NCBI RefSeq assembly: GCF_002855555.1
Contig: NZ_PKRT01000001.1
Location: 2,136,001 to 2,200,000, forward strand
DNA: 64,000 nucleotides
Direction of reading: 5' to 3'
From: Novosphingobium sp. TH158
GTDB lineage: Bacteria; Pseudomonadota; Alphaproteobacteria; Sphingomonadales; Sphingomonadaceae
Part shown: positions 16,651-26,795 of the stretch, one piece after another
How the letters are laid out: every line of letters starts with the position of its first letter
How positions within the stretch are numbered: the stretch's first letter is position 1
Program-made: the position numbers and the translations under genes
The notes under the pieces: model-generated
Told to the model about the DNA's origin: nothing
Seen by the model: the letters and a program-made list of their open reading frames with translations, nothing else
The model's database searches: none

Positions 16651-17847
16651 ATGGCGGACCTATATCCGCCGGCAAGGCGCGAGGAGACAGGCTCAGGCGA
16701 GGCGGATAGTCACGGCGGCACACCGGCAGAGCATTCCGGCAGCCCCCGCCCGCAGTCTGGTACGCGCAAGACCGGCGGCCGACCGGAAGACGGCGGCGCT
16801 TGGCCAGCCATGCCCTTTCGCAAGGGGCAGGGCGGGTTGCGCCAGGCTTATGCTGCGATCGATCTTGGCACCAACAACTGCCGCTTGCTGATCGCACGTC
16901 CTTCAGGTGGCAATTTCGTGGTAATCGATGCCTTCAGCCGTGTCGTGCGGCTGGGCGAAGGCCTTGCCCAGACCGGGCGGCTTTCCGACGAGGCGATGGA
17001 CCGCGCCGTGGAGGCGCTTAAGATCTGCGCCGAAAAGCTGAAGAAGCGCAATGTCCACCTTGCCCGCTCGGTGGCGACCGAGGCTTGCCGCCGGGCCAGC
17101 AACGGCGCCGAATTCATCGAGCGGGTGAAGCGCGAAACGGGCATCCACCTCAATGTCATCACCGCGCAGGAAGAAGCGCGGCTGGCGGTGCTGGGCTGCC
17201 ACATCCTGCTCGAATCGGGCGAAGGGCCGGCGATGATCTTCGATATCGGCGGCGGTTCCACCGAACTGGTGCTGATCGAAAGCGGGCCAACCGTGCCCAA
17301 GATCCTTGACTGGCATTCGGTTCCCTGGGGCGTCGTCTCGCTTTCGGAAACCTGCGGCCCGGAGGCGCAGGGGGCAGAGGCCCGCGCCGCGCGCTATGCC
17401 CGGATGCGCCAGCTGGTGGGTGACAGCTTTGCTGAATTCGGCCGGCGCATCGGCTCCATCCGCGGCGAAAAACCGCTGGGCGAAATGCGCCTGCTGGGCA
17501 CCAGCGGCACGGTCACCACGCTGGCCAGCCTGCACCTTGACCTGCCGCAGTACGATCGCCGCGCGGTCGATGGCCTGATCGTGCCGGCTCAGGACATGCG
17601 CGAGATCAGCCTGAAGCTGGCCCACATGTCGCCCGAAGAGCGCCGCGCGCTGCCCTGCATCGGGCGCGAGCGGGCAGACCTGGTTGTTGCCGGCTGCGCG
17701 ATTCTCGAGACGATCTTCGACCTATGGCCCGCCGACCGGCTGGGTGTTGCCGATCGCGGCATCCGCGAAGGCATCCTGCGCAGCCTGATGGCCGCCGGTG
17801 GCCATCCCGGCCATGCCCGTGCCCTTGTCCAGCGGCTCGAACGATGA
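16651..17847 (+). CDS. Ppx/GppA family exopolyphosphatase/guanosine pentaphosphatase
   Basis: 398 residues of the actin/HSP70-like sugar kinase fold. It removes terminal phosphate from polyphosphate or converts pppGpp to ppGpp. Seen: phosphate-1 motif AYAAIDLGTNNCRLLIA (about 66-82), RSVATEACRRASN, phosphate-2 FDIGGGSTELVLIE, and LGTSGTVTTLASLHL. The first 60 residues are a disordered, charged extension. It is shorter than E. coli Ppx (about 510) and lacks the C-terminal HD-like domains. Its stop overlaps rlmE (ATGA), an arrangement often seen in alphaproteobacteria. Confidence 0.9.
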   Translation: MADLYPPARREETGSGEADSHGGTPAEHSGSPRPQSGTRKTGGRPEDGGAWPAMPFRKGQGGLRQAYAAIDLGTNNCRLLIARPSGGNFVVIDAFSRVVRLGEGLAQTGRLSDEAMDRAVEALKICAEKLKKRNVHLARSVATEACRRASNGAEFIERVKRETGIHLNVITAQEEARLAVLGCHILLESGEGPAMIFDIGGGSTELVLIESGPTVPKILDWHSVPWGVVSLSETCGPEAQGAEARAARYARMRQLVGDSFAEFGRRIGSIRGEKPLGEMRLLGTSGTVTTLASLHLDLPQYDRRAVDGLIVPAQDMREISLKLAHMSPEERRALPCIGRERADLVVAGCAILETIFDLWPADRLGVADRGIREGILRSLMAAGGHPGHARALVQRLER

Positions 17848-18515
17848 GCCGGTCGGGCAAGAACCCCAACGAGCGGCTGAAGACCGGCAAAGGGCGTTCC
17901 CAAAGCTCGGTGCGGTGGCTGCAGCGCCAGCTGAACGACCCCTATGTGAAGCAGGCGAAGTCCGACGGCTATCGCAGCCGGGCGGCCTACAAGCTGGCGG
18001 AGCTGGACGAGCGATTCGGGCTGCTCAAGGGCGTGCGCCGCGTGGTCGATCTTGGCGTTGCGCCGGGCGGCTGGAGCCAGGTGGTGCGCCAGCGCTGCCC
18101 CAAGGCGGCGGTGGTCGGGATCGACCTGCTGCCGACCGACCCGATTGAAGGCGTGATCCTGTTCCAGATGGACTTCATGGCGGACGAGGCCCCCGCCGCG
18201 CTCGAATCGGCACTGGACGGCCCGCCGGACCTTGTCCTGTCCGACATGGCGGCCAACACCGTGGGCCACAAGGCGACCGACCACCTGCGCACGATGGGGC
18301 TGGTGGAAACGGCAGTCGATTTCGCGATCAATACGCTGGCCCCCGGTGGGGCTTTCGTTGCCAAGGTCTTTGCCGGCGGCACCGATGCCGACCTGCTGAC
18401 GATCCTCAAGCGCAATTTTACCAGCGTGAAGCACGCCAAGCCGCCTGCGAGCCGCAAGGATTCGTCGGAGTGGTACGTGATTGCGCAGGGGTTCAAGGGG
18501 CGGGCCGAACAGTAA
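17844..18515 (+). CDS. rlmE: 23S rRNA (uridine-2'-O)-methyltransferase RlmE
   Basis: 223 residues of the FtsJ/RrmJ family, which methylates U2552 of 23S rRNA. The KDKE catalytic set is visible: K in RSRAAYKL, D in LVLSDMAANT, K in GAFVAKVFAGG, and E in DSSEWYVIAQGF. The SAM motif is VVDLGVAPGGWSQV. Translation is coupled to the upstream ppx/gppA-type gene by an ATGA overlap. Confidence 0.95.
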   Translation: MSRSGKNPNERLKTGKGRSQSSVRWLQRQLNDPYVKQAKSDGYRSRAAYKLAELDERFGLLKGVRRVVDLGVAPGGWSQVVRQRCPKAAVVGIDLLPTDPIEGVILFQMDFMADEAPAALESALDGPPDLVLSDMAANTVGHKATDHLRTMGLVETAVDFAINTLAPGGAFVAKVFAGGTDADLLTILKRNFTSVKHAKPPASRKDSSEWYVIAQGFKGRAEQ

Positions 18516-18580
18516 CCCGGTCTTGACCAGCCCGGTGTCTTTACCCCGCAGCGCTGGTGTATTCGGGGTCTGTTGAATTG

Positions 18581-18752
18581 TTCACGCAGAGGCGCAGAGT
18601 AAGAAAAGAGGCGCAGAGATGTTGCGCCTGCGGCGAAGCCGCTCTTTCAATCAGCCCTCAGATTTTGGCGGCAGCATCGGTGAGTAGAGGGAGCCTGCGG
18701 CTCAGCGCGCGATCTCTGCGCCTCCACTTTCTTCTCCGCGCCTCTGCGTGAA
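18581..18752. repeat. Imperfect fold-back (terminal inverted repeat) element
   Basis: The left arm TTCACGCAGAGGCGCAGAG... (18581-18620) and the right arm ...CTCTGCGTGAA (18711-18752) are inverted copies over about 40 bp with only a few mismatches; the 90 bp between them carries no gene. Repeats of the TTCACGCAGAGGCGC type are scattered in many bacterial genomes, including sphingomonads as I recall. The whole gap 18516-18866 (351 bp) holds only this element and the cytochrome terminator. Confidence 0.7.
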
Positions 18753-18813
18753 CTATTCCAACCAAGCTTCCAGCGCCGAGCTATCGGGCAGGGCAATCTG
18801 CTCGCGTCAAACG

Positions 18814-18843
18814 AAAAGGGCGGAGCCTTCCGACCCCGCCCTT
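18814..18843 (-). terminator. Terminator of the cytochrome c gene
   Basis: On the minus strand, AAGGGCGG/CCGCCCTT arms (18836-18843 and 18816-18823) are followed by TTTTCG. It sits 24 bp past the cytochrome stop codon. Confidence 0.7.
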
Positions 18844-18866
18844 CGAATTCCGTGTTTTGAAAAAGC

Positions 18867-19496
18867 TTACTTCTTCGCGGCAGCTTCCGGAGCGGCCGAG
18901 GGTGCTGCGCTGGCATCGGCTGCGGCAGCATCGCCTTCCTTGGCTTCGCCTTCGGCGGCCGGAGCCGGAACGGCGGGAAGCGGCAGGTTCGAACCCTTGG
19001 TGTTCAGGTAAGCGATGACATTGGCGCGCTCAGCAGCGTCGGACAGGCCGGCGAAGGTCATCTTCGTGCCGGCGGCCATGGCCTTCGGGCTCTTCAGCCA
19101 GGCGTCCATCTTGGCCCAGTCCCACGAACCGCCAACCTTCTTGAGATCGTCGGAATAGGCGAACCCGGCGTGGCCGGCGACGGCCTTGCCCATGGTGGCG
19201 AACAGGTTCGGGCCGATGCCGTTGGCGCCGCCCTGGTCAATCGTATGGCAGGACTTGCACTTGGCGAAAGCGGCTTCGCCCTTGGCCGGATCGGCAGCGG
19301 CAAGGCGCGCTTCGATCGGTTCTTCCTTCGACGCGCCACCTTCGCTGGAGACAACGCCCGCGATCTCGTAGCCCATCTTTTCCGGGCGGTGGGCCTTGTC
19401 GCCCTGGAAGTGGCGAGCGCTGATGCTGGTAAGGCCCAGCGCGATGATGCCGGAGAACAGGACCCAGCCGGCGGTGGTGTTGAAACGGTCGTCCAT
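18867..19496 (-). CDS. Membrane-anchored c-type cytochrome
   Basis: 209 residues. An N-terminal hydrophobic anchor (about 9-27) is followed by a linker and one cytochrome c domain: heme-binding CKSCH (C80, C83, H84) and axial Met M146 (GTKMTFAG). This layout resembles CycM/cytochrome c552, which carries electrons from the bc1 complex to cytochrome oxidase. Residues 165-209 form a low-complexity Ala/Glu tail absent from most relatives. Start is the ATG at 19496; prephenate dehydratase is divergent. Confidence 0.92.
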   Translation of the reverse strand: MDDRFNTTAGWVLFSGIIALGLTSISARHFQGDKAHRPEKMGYEIAGVVSSEGGASKEEPIEARLAAADPAKGEAAFAKCKSCHTIDQGGANGIGPNLFATMGKAVAGHAGFAYSDDLKKVGGSWDWAKMDAWLKSPKAMAAGTKMTFAGLSDAAERANVIAYLNTKGSNLPLPAVPAPAAEGEAKEGDAAAADASAAPSAAPEAAAKK

Positions 19497-19607
19497 CGAA
19501 GATGCCCCGGTATTCGCTTGTGGCAGTTGAGGCGCGCTCTAGTGTCGCTACCGCGCAAGTGCAAGGCCCATTGCGGGATAAAGCGAAGCCGCCTAAGCGC
19601 GCCCGCG

Positions 19608-20516
19608 ATGCATAGCTTTCCCCAACCCGCCCTCGCGCTCGTCGCGGAAATGGCCAAGGCGGCCGAAGCCGATCCGGCGCGCGCCATGGCATTTCAGGGC
19701 GCGCCAGGCTGCAATGGCCACCGTGCGGCCATGGAATACGATCCCCAATGCCTGCCGTTGCCGTGCTTTTCCTTCGAAGATGCGCTCGATGCGGTAAAGG
19801 AAGGCCGTGCCGCGCGTGCGATCATCCCGATCGAGAATTCGCAGCATGGCCGGGTGGCGGATATTCACTTCCTGCTGCCGGAAAGCGGGCTCTATATCAC
19901 GGGTGAGCATTTCCTGCGGATTTCGCACGCCCTGATGGGCCTGCCGCGCGAGGACGGCTCGGTCGGGCCCTTTGCTGCCGCCTACAGTCACCCGCAGGCG
20001 CTTGGCCAGTCGCGCCATTACCTGCGCGAGCGGGGCATCGTGCCGATGGCCTATGCCGATACGGCAGGGGCTGCCGCCTTCGTCAGGGAGCAGGGCGATT
20101 ACGAAGCCTGCGCCATTGCGCCGGCCATCGCAGCCGAGCTTTACGGCCTCAAGATCGTCGAGACCGAGGTCGAGGACGCGGCAGACAACACCACGCGCTT
20201 CGTCGTGCTGGCCAACAAGCCGCTCGATCCGGCGGAGCTGGACGATGGCCCGGCGATGACCACGCTGGTCTTCGAAGTGCGCAACGTGCCCGCCGCGCTC
20301 TACAAGGCGATGGGCGGCTTTGCCACCAATGGCGTCAACATGACCAAGCTGGAAAGCTACCAGAAGGGCGCCAGCTTTGCCGCCACGATGTTCTTCACCG
20401 ACATCATCGGCGCACCCGGCGATCCCGCGGTGGACCTGGCGCTGGAAGAGCTGGCCTTTCACAGCAAGCATTTGCGATTGCTCGGTTCCTACCGGCAGGC
20501 ACGGCCGCGCGGCTGA
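19608..20516 (+). CDS. pheA: Prephenate dehydratase
   Basis: 302 residues, monofunctional, with no chorismate mutase domain. It decarboxylates and dehydrates prephenate to phenylpyruvate in phenylalanine synthesis. Seen: AFQGAPGCNGHRAA (family GxxGxxSE/GA site), ARAIIPIENSQHGRV, the catalytic Thr in DNTTRFVVLA and a C-terminal ACT domain (TTLVFEVRNVPAALYKAMGGFATNGVNMTKLESY) that binds phenylalanine for feedback control. ATG 19608. The MoxR operon begins 48 bp downstream. Confidence 0.95.
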   Translation: MHSFPQPALALVAEMAKAAEADPARAMAFQGAPGCNGHRAAMEYDPQCLPLPCFSFEDALDAVKEGRAARAIIPIENSQHGRVADIHFLLPESGLYITGEHFLRISHALMGLPREDGSVGPFAAAYSHPQALGQSRHYLRERGIVPMAYADTAGAAAFVREQGDYEACAIAPAIAAELYGLKIVETEVEDAADNTTRFVVLANKPLDPAELDDGPAMTTLVFEVRNVPAALYKAMGGFATNGVNMTKLESYQKGASFAATMFFTDIIGAPGDPAVDLALEELAFHSKHLRLLGSYRQARPRG

Positions 20517-20563
20517 ACGCCGGACCGCTTGCAAGCCGGCGCGCGCCGTGCCACCAAGCATGG

Positions 20564-21226
20564 GTGTCTGGCGCGTCATCGGCCATTGAAGGTTCTGCGG
20601 CAAGCCATGCCGGGCGTGACTGGGAACAGTTGCGCAAGGCTGCCGACATCCAGTTCTCCCCGATAGAGGCAAAGCCCAAGCCTCCGCCAGAACTGCCCGC
20701 CTGGCTTAAGGCGATCGGCGATTTCCTCGAATCACTGCTGCGGCCGCTGGGCGAAGCGCTCGGCCTGTCGTGGCCGGTGCTGCAATGGGTGCTGGTCGGC
20801 ATTGCCGTGCTCTGCGTGGGCCTGCTGGTCTGGCGGATCATCGCCCCCCTGCTTGAAGGCCGCCTGCCCAGGCCTGCTGCGGCAGAGGTGCCCGAATGGA
20901 TGCCGGATCGCGGCGCGGTGATGGCCCTGCTGGAAGATGCGGACCGGCTGGCGGCGGAGGGCCGCTTCGACGAGGCAACGCACCTTCTGCTGCAACGATC
21001 GATCGGCGAGATTGCCGAGGCCCGGCCCGACTGGCTGCACCCCGCCACCACGGCGCGCGAAATCGCGGGCAATGCTGCCCTGCCAGAGCGGGCGCGGGCG
21101 GCCTTCGCCACCATCGCTGCCCGGGTCGAGCGCAGCTTCTTCGCCCTGATCCCGCTGGGGGCCGAGGACTGGCAGGCCGCGCGCGCTGCCTATGCCGATT
21201 TTGCGCTTGGCGGCATCCGGACATGA
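20564..21226 (+). CDS. DUF4129 domain-containing membrane protein
   Basis: 220 residues from a GTG at 20564. One strong transmembrane helix (about 69-93, LQWVLVGIAVLCVGLLVWRII) precedes a soluble DUF4129 domain (about 120-215: ADRLAAEGRFDEATHLLLQRSIGEIAE ... ERSFFAL). Such proteins accompany MoxR/DUF58 operons; function unknown, perhaps scaffolding at the membrane. The stop overlaps the DUF4350 start (ATGA). Confidence 0.85.
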   Translation: MSGASSAIEGSAASHAGRDWEQLRKAADIQFSPIEAKPKPPPELPAWLKAIGDFLESLLRPLGEALGLSWPVLQWVLVGIAVLCVGLLVWRIIAPLLEGRLPRPAAAEVPEWMPDRGAVMALLEDADRLAAEGRFDEATHLLLQRSIGEIAEARPDWLHPATTAREIAGNAALPERARAAFATIAARVERSFFALIPLGAEDWQAARAAYADFALGGIRT

Positions 21227-22527
21227 GCGAGCCATTGCCCGAAGTGGGGGCAAGCCCCTTCAATCCCCGGGTGGTGCTGGGAATGGTGCTGTTCGGCGTG
21301 GCGGTCTTCCTCGCGCTGCTGTGGATGATCGGCGCGGGCATGACGCAGGGCCCGGCGAACAACGGCGGCGCCCATGTCGGCGGCAAGGGGCTGACGGGTT
21401 ATGCCGGGCTCTCGCAACTGCTCGAAAAGCAGGGCTACGCCGTCAGCCGCGTCCGCAACGAGGATGGGCTGAAGGGGCCGGGGCTGGTCATCCTGACGCC
21501 GCCGCACGAGGCGAACGGCAAGGACGTGCTGCGCATCATCGCCGATCGCCGGTTCGTCGGCCCGACGATCCTTGTCCTGCCCAAGTGGCGCGCCGTCCCG
21601 GCCAGCATGCTCAACCTCGACGAGGGTGCCGCCAAGGACGGCTGGGTCGCCATCGACGATGCCGACCTGCCGCACTGGCCCAAGGAGCTGGAAGGTTATG
21701 ACATCGCGCCGCGGGTGGAAAAGGGCACCGCTGCCGGCACCTGGCGCGGGCTGGGGCGCAGCGGCGCGCTGCCTGATAAGCGCTTCCAGCATATCGGGGG
21801 CGAATACCTTGTCCCGCTGGTTGCCGATGCGGGCAATTCGATGCTGGCCGCCTATGTGCAGGACGATGGTTATTATCCCGATCTTGCCGCCGCCGCCGGG
21901 ATCGAAAGCTATGGCGAGGATGAAGGGCTCTATCCGCTGGTCGTCGTTGCCGAGCCCGACCTGCTCAACAACTGGGGCATGGCCGACAGCCGCCGCGCCA
22001 TGCTGGCGCTCGACCTGATCGAAAGGGCGAGCGCCGGGCGGCGCGGGCCGGTGGCCTTCGACATGACGCTGAACGGCTTCAAGGCGTCGGCCAACCTGCT
22101 GACCCTTGCCTTCCGGCCGCCCTTTGTCGCCGCGACGATCTGCCTGCTGATTGCCGCGCTGATTGCCGGCTGGCGCGCGTTCCGCCGCTATGGCCCGCCG
22201 CATGTGCCGGGGCGCGCCATTGCCTTTGGCAAGCGCGCGCTGGTGGCCAATTCGGCAGGGTTGGTGCGGCGTTCGGGCCGTCTGCACCTGCTCGCCGCGC
22301 CCTATGCCACCCTGCTGCGCGAGCGGGTGGCAAGAAAGCTCGCCCTGCCGCGCCATGCCGATGCCGAAACCACCGAGGCCGCCATCGACCGGGCGCTTGC
22401 CGCGCGCGATCCCGCTGCCATGCCGTTTTCCATAGCCGCCGCGCAGATGCGCGCCGCGCGCCGTCCGGCCGATCTGCTGCGCGCCGGGCGCACTCTCTAT
22501 TCGCTTGAAAGGACGCTGAAACGATGA
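21223..22527 (+). CDS. DUF4350 domain-containing membrane protein
   Basis: 434 residues. One N-terminal helix (about 17-38), a periplasmic DUF4350-like domain ([24 protein letters not shown] ... [13 protein letters not shown], a ThuA/glutamine-amidotransferase-like start) and a second helix near 300-322, followed by a cytoplasmic helical tail. It is a usual companion of MoxR ATPases. ATG 21223 overlaps the DUF4129 stop; its own stop overlaps the MoxR start. Function unknown. Confidence 0.82.
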   Translation: MSEPLPEVGASPFNPRVVLGMVLFGVAVFLALLWMIGAGMTQGPANNGGAHVGGKGLTGYAGLSQLLEKQGYAVSRVRNEDGLKGPGLVILTPPHEANGKDVLRIIADRRFVGPTILVLPKWRAVPASMLNLDEGAAKDGWVAIDDADLPHWPKELEGYDIAPRVEKGTAAGTWRGLGRSGALPDKRFQHIGGEYLVPLVADAGNSMLAAYVQDDGYYPDLAAAAGIESYGEDEGLYPLVVVAEPDLLNNWGMADSRRAMLALDLIERASAGRRGPVAFDMTLNGFKASANLLTLAFRPPFVAATICLLIAALIAGWRAFRRYGPPHVPGRAIAFGKRALVANSAGLVRRSGRLHLLAAPYATLLRERVARKLALPRHADAETTEAAIDRALAARDPAAMPFSIAAAQMRAARRPADLLRAGRTLYSLERTLKR

Positions 22528-23498
22528 GCACCGCCGCAACCATGCCGCTGGCCGATGTAAGCCGGCTTGCCCATGCGATCCGGTCGGAAGTGGCCAAGGC
22601 GGTGGTCGGCCAGACCGAAATGGTCGATGCCCTGCTGATCGCGCTGATGGCGCAAGGCCATGTCTTGCTAGAAGGCCCGCCGGGCACGGCCAAGACCTTC
22701 CTTGCCCAGTGCTTCGCCGCGACGCTGGGGCTCGATTTCGGCCGCATCCAGTTCACGCCTGACCTGATGCCCGGCGATATCCTGGGTTCGAACCTGTTCA
22801 ACTTCCAGACCAGCCAGTTCACCCTGACGCGCGGGCCGATCTTTTGCGACCTGCTGCTGGCCGATGAAATCAACCGCACCCCGCCCAAGACGCAGGCCGC
22901 CCTGCTGGAGGCGATGCAGGAACGCCGCGTCACCCTGGACGGCGAGGTCCATCCCCTGCCCGCGCACTTCATGGTCGTGGCGACGCAGAACCCGATCGAA
23001 AGCCAGGGCGTCTATCCCCTGCCCGAGGCCCAGCTTGACCGCTTCCTGTTCAAGCTGCTGATCCCCTATCCCAGCCCGGAGGAAGAGGCGCGGATCGTCA
23101 CCCGCTTCGGCGAACGTGCCGGGCCGCTGCGGCTGGCCGATTTCGGCGTCAGCACCGTCACCGATGCGACCACGCTGAATGCGGCCGCGCAGGCGGTGAA
23201 GCAGGTGACCCTGGCCGAAAGCGTGGTCGATTACATCGTCCGGCTGGTGCGTGCGACGCGCGACAGCGCCGATCTTGCATCGGGGGCCAGCCCCCGCGCG
23301 GCGGTGCTGCTGGCCAATGCAGCGCGGGCCCGCGCCGCGCTCGACGCGCGTGACTATGTGCTGCCCGATGACGTGAAGGCGCTCGCCACGCAGGTGCTGC
23401 GCCATCGCCTGCTCTTGTCTCCCGCGGCGGAGATCGAGGGCAAGCAGGTCGAAGCGCTGGTCGAGGACCTTGTCGAGCGGACCGAGGCGCCGCGTTGA
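22524..23498 (+). CDS. MoxR-family AAA+ ATPase
   Basis: 324 residues. Walker A GPPGTAKT (51-58), Walker [10 protein letters not shown], sensor 1 ATQNPIE and the MoxR segments [17 protein letters not shown] and [19 protein letters not shown]. MoxR ATPases act as chaperones that help mature or insert partner proteins, usually with a DUF58/VWA protein encoded next door, as here. Both ends overlap neighbours (ATGA, TTGA), indicating coupled translation. Confidence 0.94.
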   Translation: MSTAATMPLADVSRLAHAIRSEVAKAVVGQTEMVDALLIALMAQGHVLLEGPPGTAKTFLAQCFAATLGLDFGRIQFTPDLMPGDILGSNLFNFQTSQFTLTRGPIFCDLLLADEINRTPPKTQAALLEAMQERRVTLDGEVHPLPAHFMVVATQNPIESQGVYPLPEAQLDRFLFKLLIPYPSPEEEARIVTRFGERAGPLRLADFGVSTVTDATTLNAAAQAVKQVTLAESVVDYIVRLVRATRDSADLASGASPRAAVLLANAARARAALDARDYVLPDDVKALATQVLRHRLLLSPAAEIEGKQVEALVEDLVERTEAPR

Positions 23499-24841
23499 AC
23501 CTTCCCTTCTCCCCCGGCGGATCGGGCATGGTGCCCACCGTGCGCGCGGCCATGCTGGCGGCGCTCGCGGCCCCGGTGGCGCTGGTCGTCGCTGCGGCGG
23601 CACCGGCGGCATGGGTGGCCGTGCCGGCGCTGGGGCTGACCCTGCTGGCGCTGGTCCTGCTCGATGCCTGGGCCGCTGGCCCCTGCCACGGGCTGCGCCT
23701 GATCGCGCCGGGTGACTGCGAGGTGGGAGAAGAAGCGCGTATCGCCGTGATCGCTGACCTGCCCGGCAGCGTCACCGGCCGGGCCGATGTCGCGCTGTCG
23801 CTTGATCCGCGGCTTGCCGATGGCGGAAGGCTCGATATCCGGCTGCGGCGCGACGGGGAAACCGGCACCTGGCAGGGCGGGGCGCTGACCGTTCCCAGCC
23901 GGCGCGGCACCGGGCTGATCGACAAGGCGTGGCTGCGCTGGACCGGGCCGCTGGGCATCGGTGCCCGCCAGCGCGAGGTTGACCTGGCCGAGGCGCTGCG
24001 CGTCTGGCCCAACCTTTCCACGGTGCGCTCTCCTGCCTTGCAGGCCTACCTTCGCGATTCGCAGTTCGGCCTGATCGCGCGGCGCATGCGCGGCGAAGGC
24101 ACCCAGTTCGAGGCGCTGGCCGAATACCAGCCAGGAATGGACCGCCGCCGCATCGACTGGAAAGCCTCTGCGCGGCACATGCATCTCTATGCCAAGGAGT
24201 TCGAGAACGAGCGCAACAACCAGATCGTCTTCGCCTTCGATTGCGGGCAGTCGATGTGCGAACCCGTAGCTGGCCTGCCGCGCATCGATCGCGCAGTCTC
24301 GGCCGCGCTGGCCACGGCCTATGTCGCGTTGAAGGGCGGAGACAGGGTCGCGCTTTACGGATTTGCGGCAAGGCCCGAGATCTTTACCCCCTTCGTCGCT
24401 GATGCGCGCGATTTCCATCGCCTGCAACGCGCCGCGGCCGGGCTCGATTACCACGCGCAGGAACCCAATTTCACCCTCGCCCTGGCCTCGCTGGCCGGGC
24501 GGCTGGCGCGCCGTTCGCTGATTGTCATCTTTTCCGATTTCACCGACCCGACCAGCGCCGAACTGATGATCGAAAGCGTTTCGCGTCTGGTATCGCGCCA
24601 TGTCGTGCTGTTCGTCGCCATGTCCGATGCCGAGCTGGAAGAGATCGCCGAAGCCGAGCCTGAAGGGCTGGGCGAACTGGCCATGGCGGTCTCTGCCGAT
24701 GGCCTGCTGCGCCAGCGCGCCGTGGTGCTGCAGCGGCTGCGCCAGATCGGCGTCGATGTGGTCGAAGCGCCGTGGAACCATATCGGCATGGCGGTGATCG
24801 ACGCCTATCTGAAGATCAAGCGCGGCGGGAGGATCGGCTGA
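23495..24841 (+). CDS. DUF58 (VWA-like) protein
   Basis: 448 residues starting at a TTG at 23495, overlapping the MoxR stop. Two N-terminal hydrophobic helices (about 14-60), a beta-rich region, then the DUF58 signature [24 protein letters not shown] (207-230) and a von Willebrand-A-like fold with a metal-site-like FAFDCGQSM and [14 protein letters not shown]58 proteins are the usual MoxR partners. An ATG at 23528 would be a shorter alternative start. Confidence 0.88.
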   Translation: MNLPFSPGGSGMVPTVRAAMLAALAAPVALVVAAAAPAAWVAVPALGLTLLALVLLDAWAAGPCHGLRLIAPGDCEVGEEARIAVIADLPGSVTGRADVALSLDPRLADGGRLDIRLRRDGETGTWQGGALTVPSRRGTGLIDKAWLRWTGPLGIGARQREVDLAEALRVWPNLSTVRSPALQAYLRDSQFGLIARRMRGEGTQFEALAEYQPGMDRRRIDWKASARHMHLYAKEFENERNNQIVFAFDCGQSMCEPVAGLPRIDRAVSAALATAYVALKGGDRVALYGFAARPEIFTPFVADARDFHRLQRAAAGLDYHAQEPNFTLALASLAGRLARRSLIVIFSDFTDPTSAELMIESVSRLVSRHVVLFVAMSDAELEEIAEAEPEGLGELAMAVSADGLLRQRAVVLQRLRQIGVDVVEAPWNHIGMAVIDAYLKIKRGGRIG

Positions 24842-25881
24842 TGGCAGGCACGCTTTCCACGGCATCGGGTGACCGCGCGATCGAGGCTGCAGCGCTGCGT
24901 TCCGACCGCTTCCGGCTTGAGCGCGAGGCGGACTGGATGCGGCTCGAAGCGATTGTCCGCCGCATGGAGGCCAACCGACTCGGCAAGATCCCGGACGAAG
25001 ACCTGCTGGCCCTGCCGGTGCTTTACCGCACGGTCGCCTCCAGCCTTTCGGTTGCGCGCGAAACCTCGCTCGATGCAGCCACTCTGGCCTATCTGGAGGG
25101 GCTGGTGCAGCGCGCCTGGTTCCTCGTCTACGGGCCACGCACCGGCTTCGCCGCCTGGCTGCGGCGGTTCCTGGGCGGCGGCCTTCCGGCAGCCGTACGG
25201 GCGATCTGGTTCGATATCCTGATTGCGCTGGCGGTGATGGTGGCCGGTGCGGCGGTGGGCTGGCTGCTCGTCGCTTCGGACCCTTCGTGGTACTATTCGC
25301 TGGTCCCCTCGCAATTCACCGACGCGCGCGTCCCCGGGGCCAGCCGCGAGGTGCTGCATGACACCCTGTTCGGCAACAAGGATGAAGCGGCGCTGTCGGT
25401 CTTTGCCGCTTACCTGTTCAGCAACAACGCGCAGGTTTCGATACTCGCATTCGCGCTGGGCTTTGCCTTCGGCATCCCTTCGCTGATGCTGCTGGTGCAG
25501 AACCTTGCCACGCTGGGGGCGATGATGTGGCTCTACCACGGGCAGGGGCTGCTGTGGGATTTCGGCGGCTGGATTTCCGTCCATGGCACGACCGAGCTGT
25601 TCGCGATCCTGCTGGCCGGCGCCGCGGGGCTGCACATCGGCCGGGCCATCGCCTTTCCCGGCAGCCGGGCGGTGATGCAGGCTGCGGCGGAAGCCGGGCG
25701 GCGGGCGGCAACGGTGATGGCCGGGGTCGTGCAGATGCTGGTGGTGGCGGCCATGCTGGAAGGCTTCGCCCGCCAGCTCGTCGATAACACCGCAGGCCGT
25801 TATACCATCGGACTGTCGATGCTGGCGATCTGGTGCGGCTATTTCTTCGGCCTGCGCCGCAGCGATGCGGGGGCGGCATGA
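24841..25881 (+). CDS. SpoIIM-family (DUF95) membrane protein
   Basis: 346 residues, with a cytoplasmic N-terminal helical region (1-115) and about six hydrophobic segments. The stretch FLGGGLPAAVRAIWFDILIA and the FSNNAQVSILAFALGFAFGIPSLMLLVQNLATLGA block are typical of the stage II sporulation M/DUF95 family. In non-sporulating bacteria these belong to MoxR operons; role unknown. The ATG is shared with the DUF58 stop (TGATG). Confidence 0.88.
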   Translation: MAGTLSTASGDRAIEAAALRSDRFRLEREADWMRLEAIVRRMEANRLGKIPDEDLLALPVLYRTVASSLSVARETSLDAATLAYLEGLVQRAWFLVYGPRTGFAAWLRRFLGGGLPAAVRAIWFDILIALAVMVAGAAVGWLLVASDPSWYYSLVPSQFTDARVPGASREVLHDTLFGNKDEAALSVFAAYLFSNNAQVSILAFALGFAFGIPSLMLLVQNLATLGAMMWLYHGQGLLWDFGGWISVHGTTELFAILLAGAAGLHIGRAIAFPGSRAVMQAAAEAGRRAATVMAGVVQMLVVAAMLEGFARQLVDNTAGRYTIGLSMLAIWCGYFFGLRRSDAGAA

Positions 25882-26795
25882 GCGCCCTTTATCCGTCTCT
25901 GACTGCGGGGCGCGAGCGGGTGCTGGTAACGCCCGAAGGCATTGCCATGAAGCTCGTCGTCGCCAGTCGCGGCGCGCGCTTCGGCGCCCTGGCGCTGGAC
26001 CTGGCGATCATAGCCATGCTGCAGATCGGCACGACGCTGCTGCTGTTCTACATTGCCGGCGGGGTCTTCGAACTGGGCACCAAGGCCCTGGAGAAGAGCG
26101 CGGCAGGCAGTGCCCTGCAGTTCCTCGTGATCCTGTGGTTCGCCGCCATGTTCCTGTTCCGCAATGCCTACTTCATGTTCTTCGAACTTGGACCGCGCGG
26201 GGCAACCTGGGGCAAGCGCGCGGCGGGCATCCGCATCGCCAGCCGCGATGGCGGGCGGCTGACGCCGGAAATGGTCCTGGCCCGCAATCTGCTGCGCGAC
26301 ATCGAACTGTTCCTGCCGATCAGCTTCCTGCTTTCCGCTTCGGGAGGAGACATGGGCGCGGCGGGCATTGCCGCTGTCGCCTGGTTCCTCGTCTTCGTGC
26401 TGTTTCCCTGTTTCAACAAGGATGCCCTGCGCGCCGGAGACCTGATCGCGGGGACCTGGGTGGTCGAAGCGCCGCGGCGGCGGCTCGAATCGGTGATGTC
26501 CACCACCCGCGCCGCGCAGGAGGGCACCAGCGTCACCACCGGCGCGGCCTATCGCTTCGGCGAGAAGGAACTGGCGGTCTATGGTGAATACGAACTCCAG
26601 ACGCTTGAGCGCGTGCTGCGCGAAAATCGCCATGAAGCCCTGGTTACCGTCCACGAGGCGATTTGCCGCAAGATCGGCTGGGATCCGGGCGCGGGCGATG
26701 AATATGCCTTCCTCGAGGCTTATTACGCCCAATTGCGCGCGCGGCTGGAGCGCAACATGCGCATGGGCGTGCGCAAGGCGGACAAGTGGGGATGA
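25878..26795 (+). CDS. RDD-family membrane protein
   Basis: 305 residues. Three hydrophobic helices and the RDD features: an early SRGARFGALALDLAI helix, ATWGKRAAGIRIASRDGGRLT after helix two, and DALRAGDLIAGTWVVEAP. The C-terminal 120 residues form a soluble, helical, charged extension with YGEYELQTLERVL. RDD proteins in MoxR operons are of unknown function, possibly transport. ATGA overlaps at both ends. Confidence 0.87.
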   Translation: MSALYPSLTAGRERVLVTPEGIAMKLVVASRGARFGALALDLAIIAMLQIGTTLLLFYIAGGVFELGTKALEKSAAGSALQFLVILWFAAMFLFRNAYFMFFELGPRGATWGKRAAGIRIASRDGGRLTPEMVLARNLLRDIELFLPISFLLSASGGDMGAAGIAAVAWFLVFVLFPCFNKDALRAGDLIAGTWVVEAPRRRLESVMSTTRAAQEGTSVTTGAAYRFGEKELAVYGEYELQTLERVLRENRHEALVTVHEAICRKIGWDPGAGDEYAFLEAYYAQLRARLERNMRMGVRKADKWG

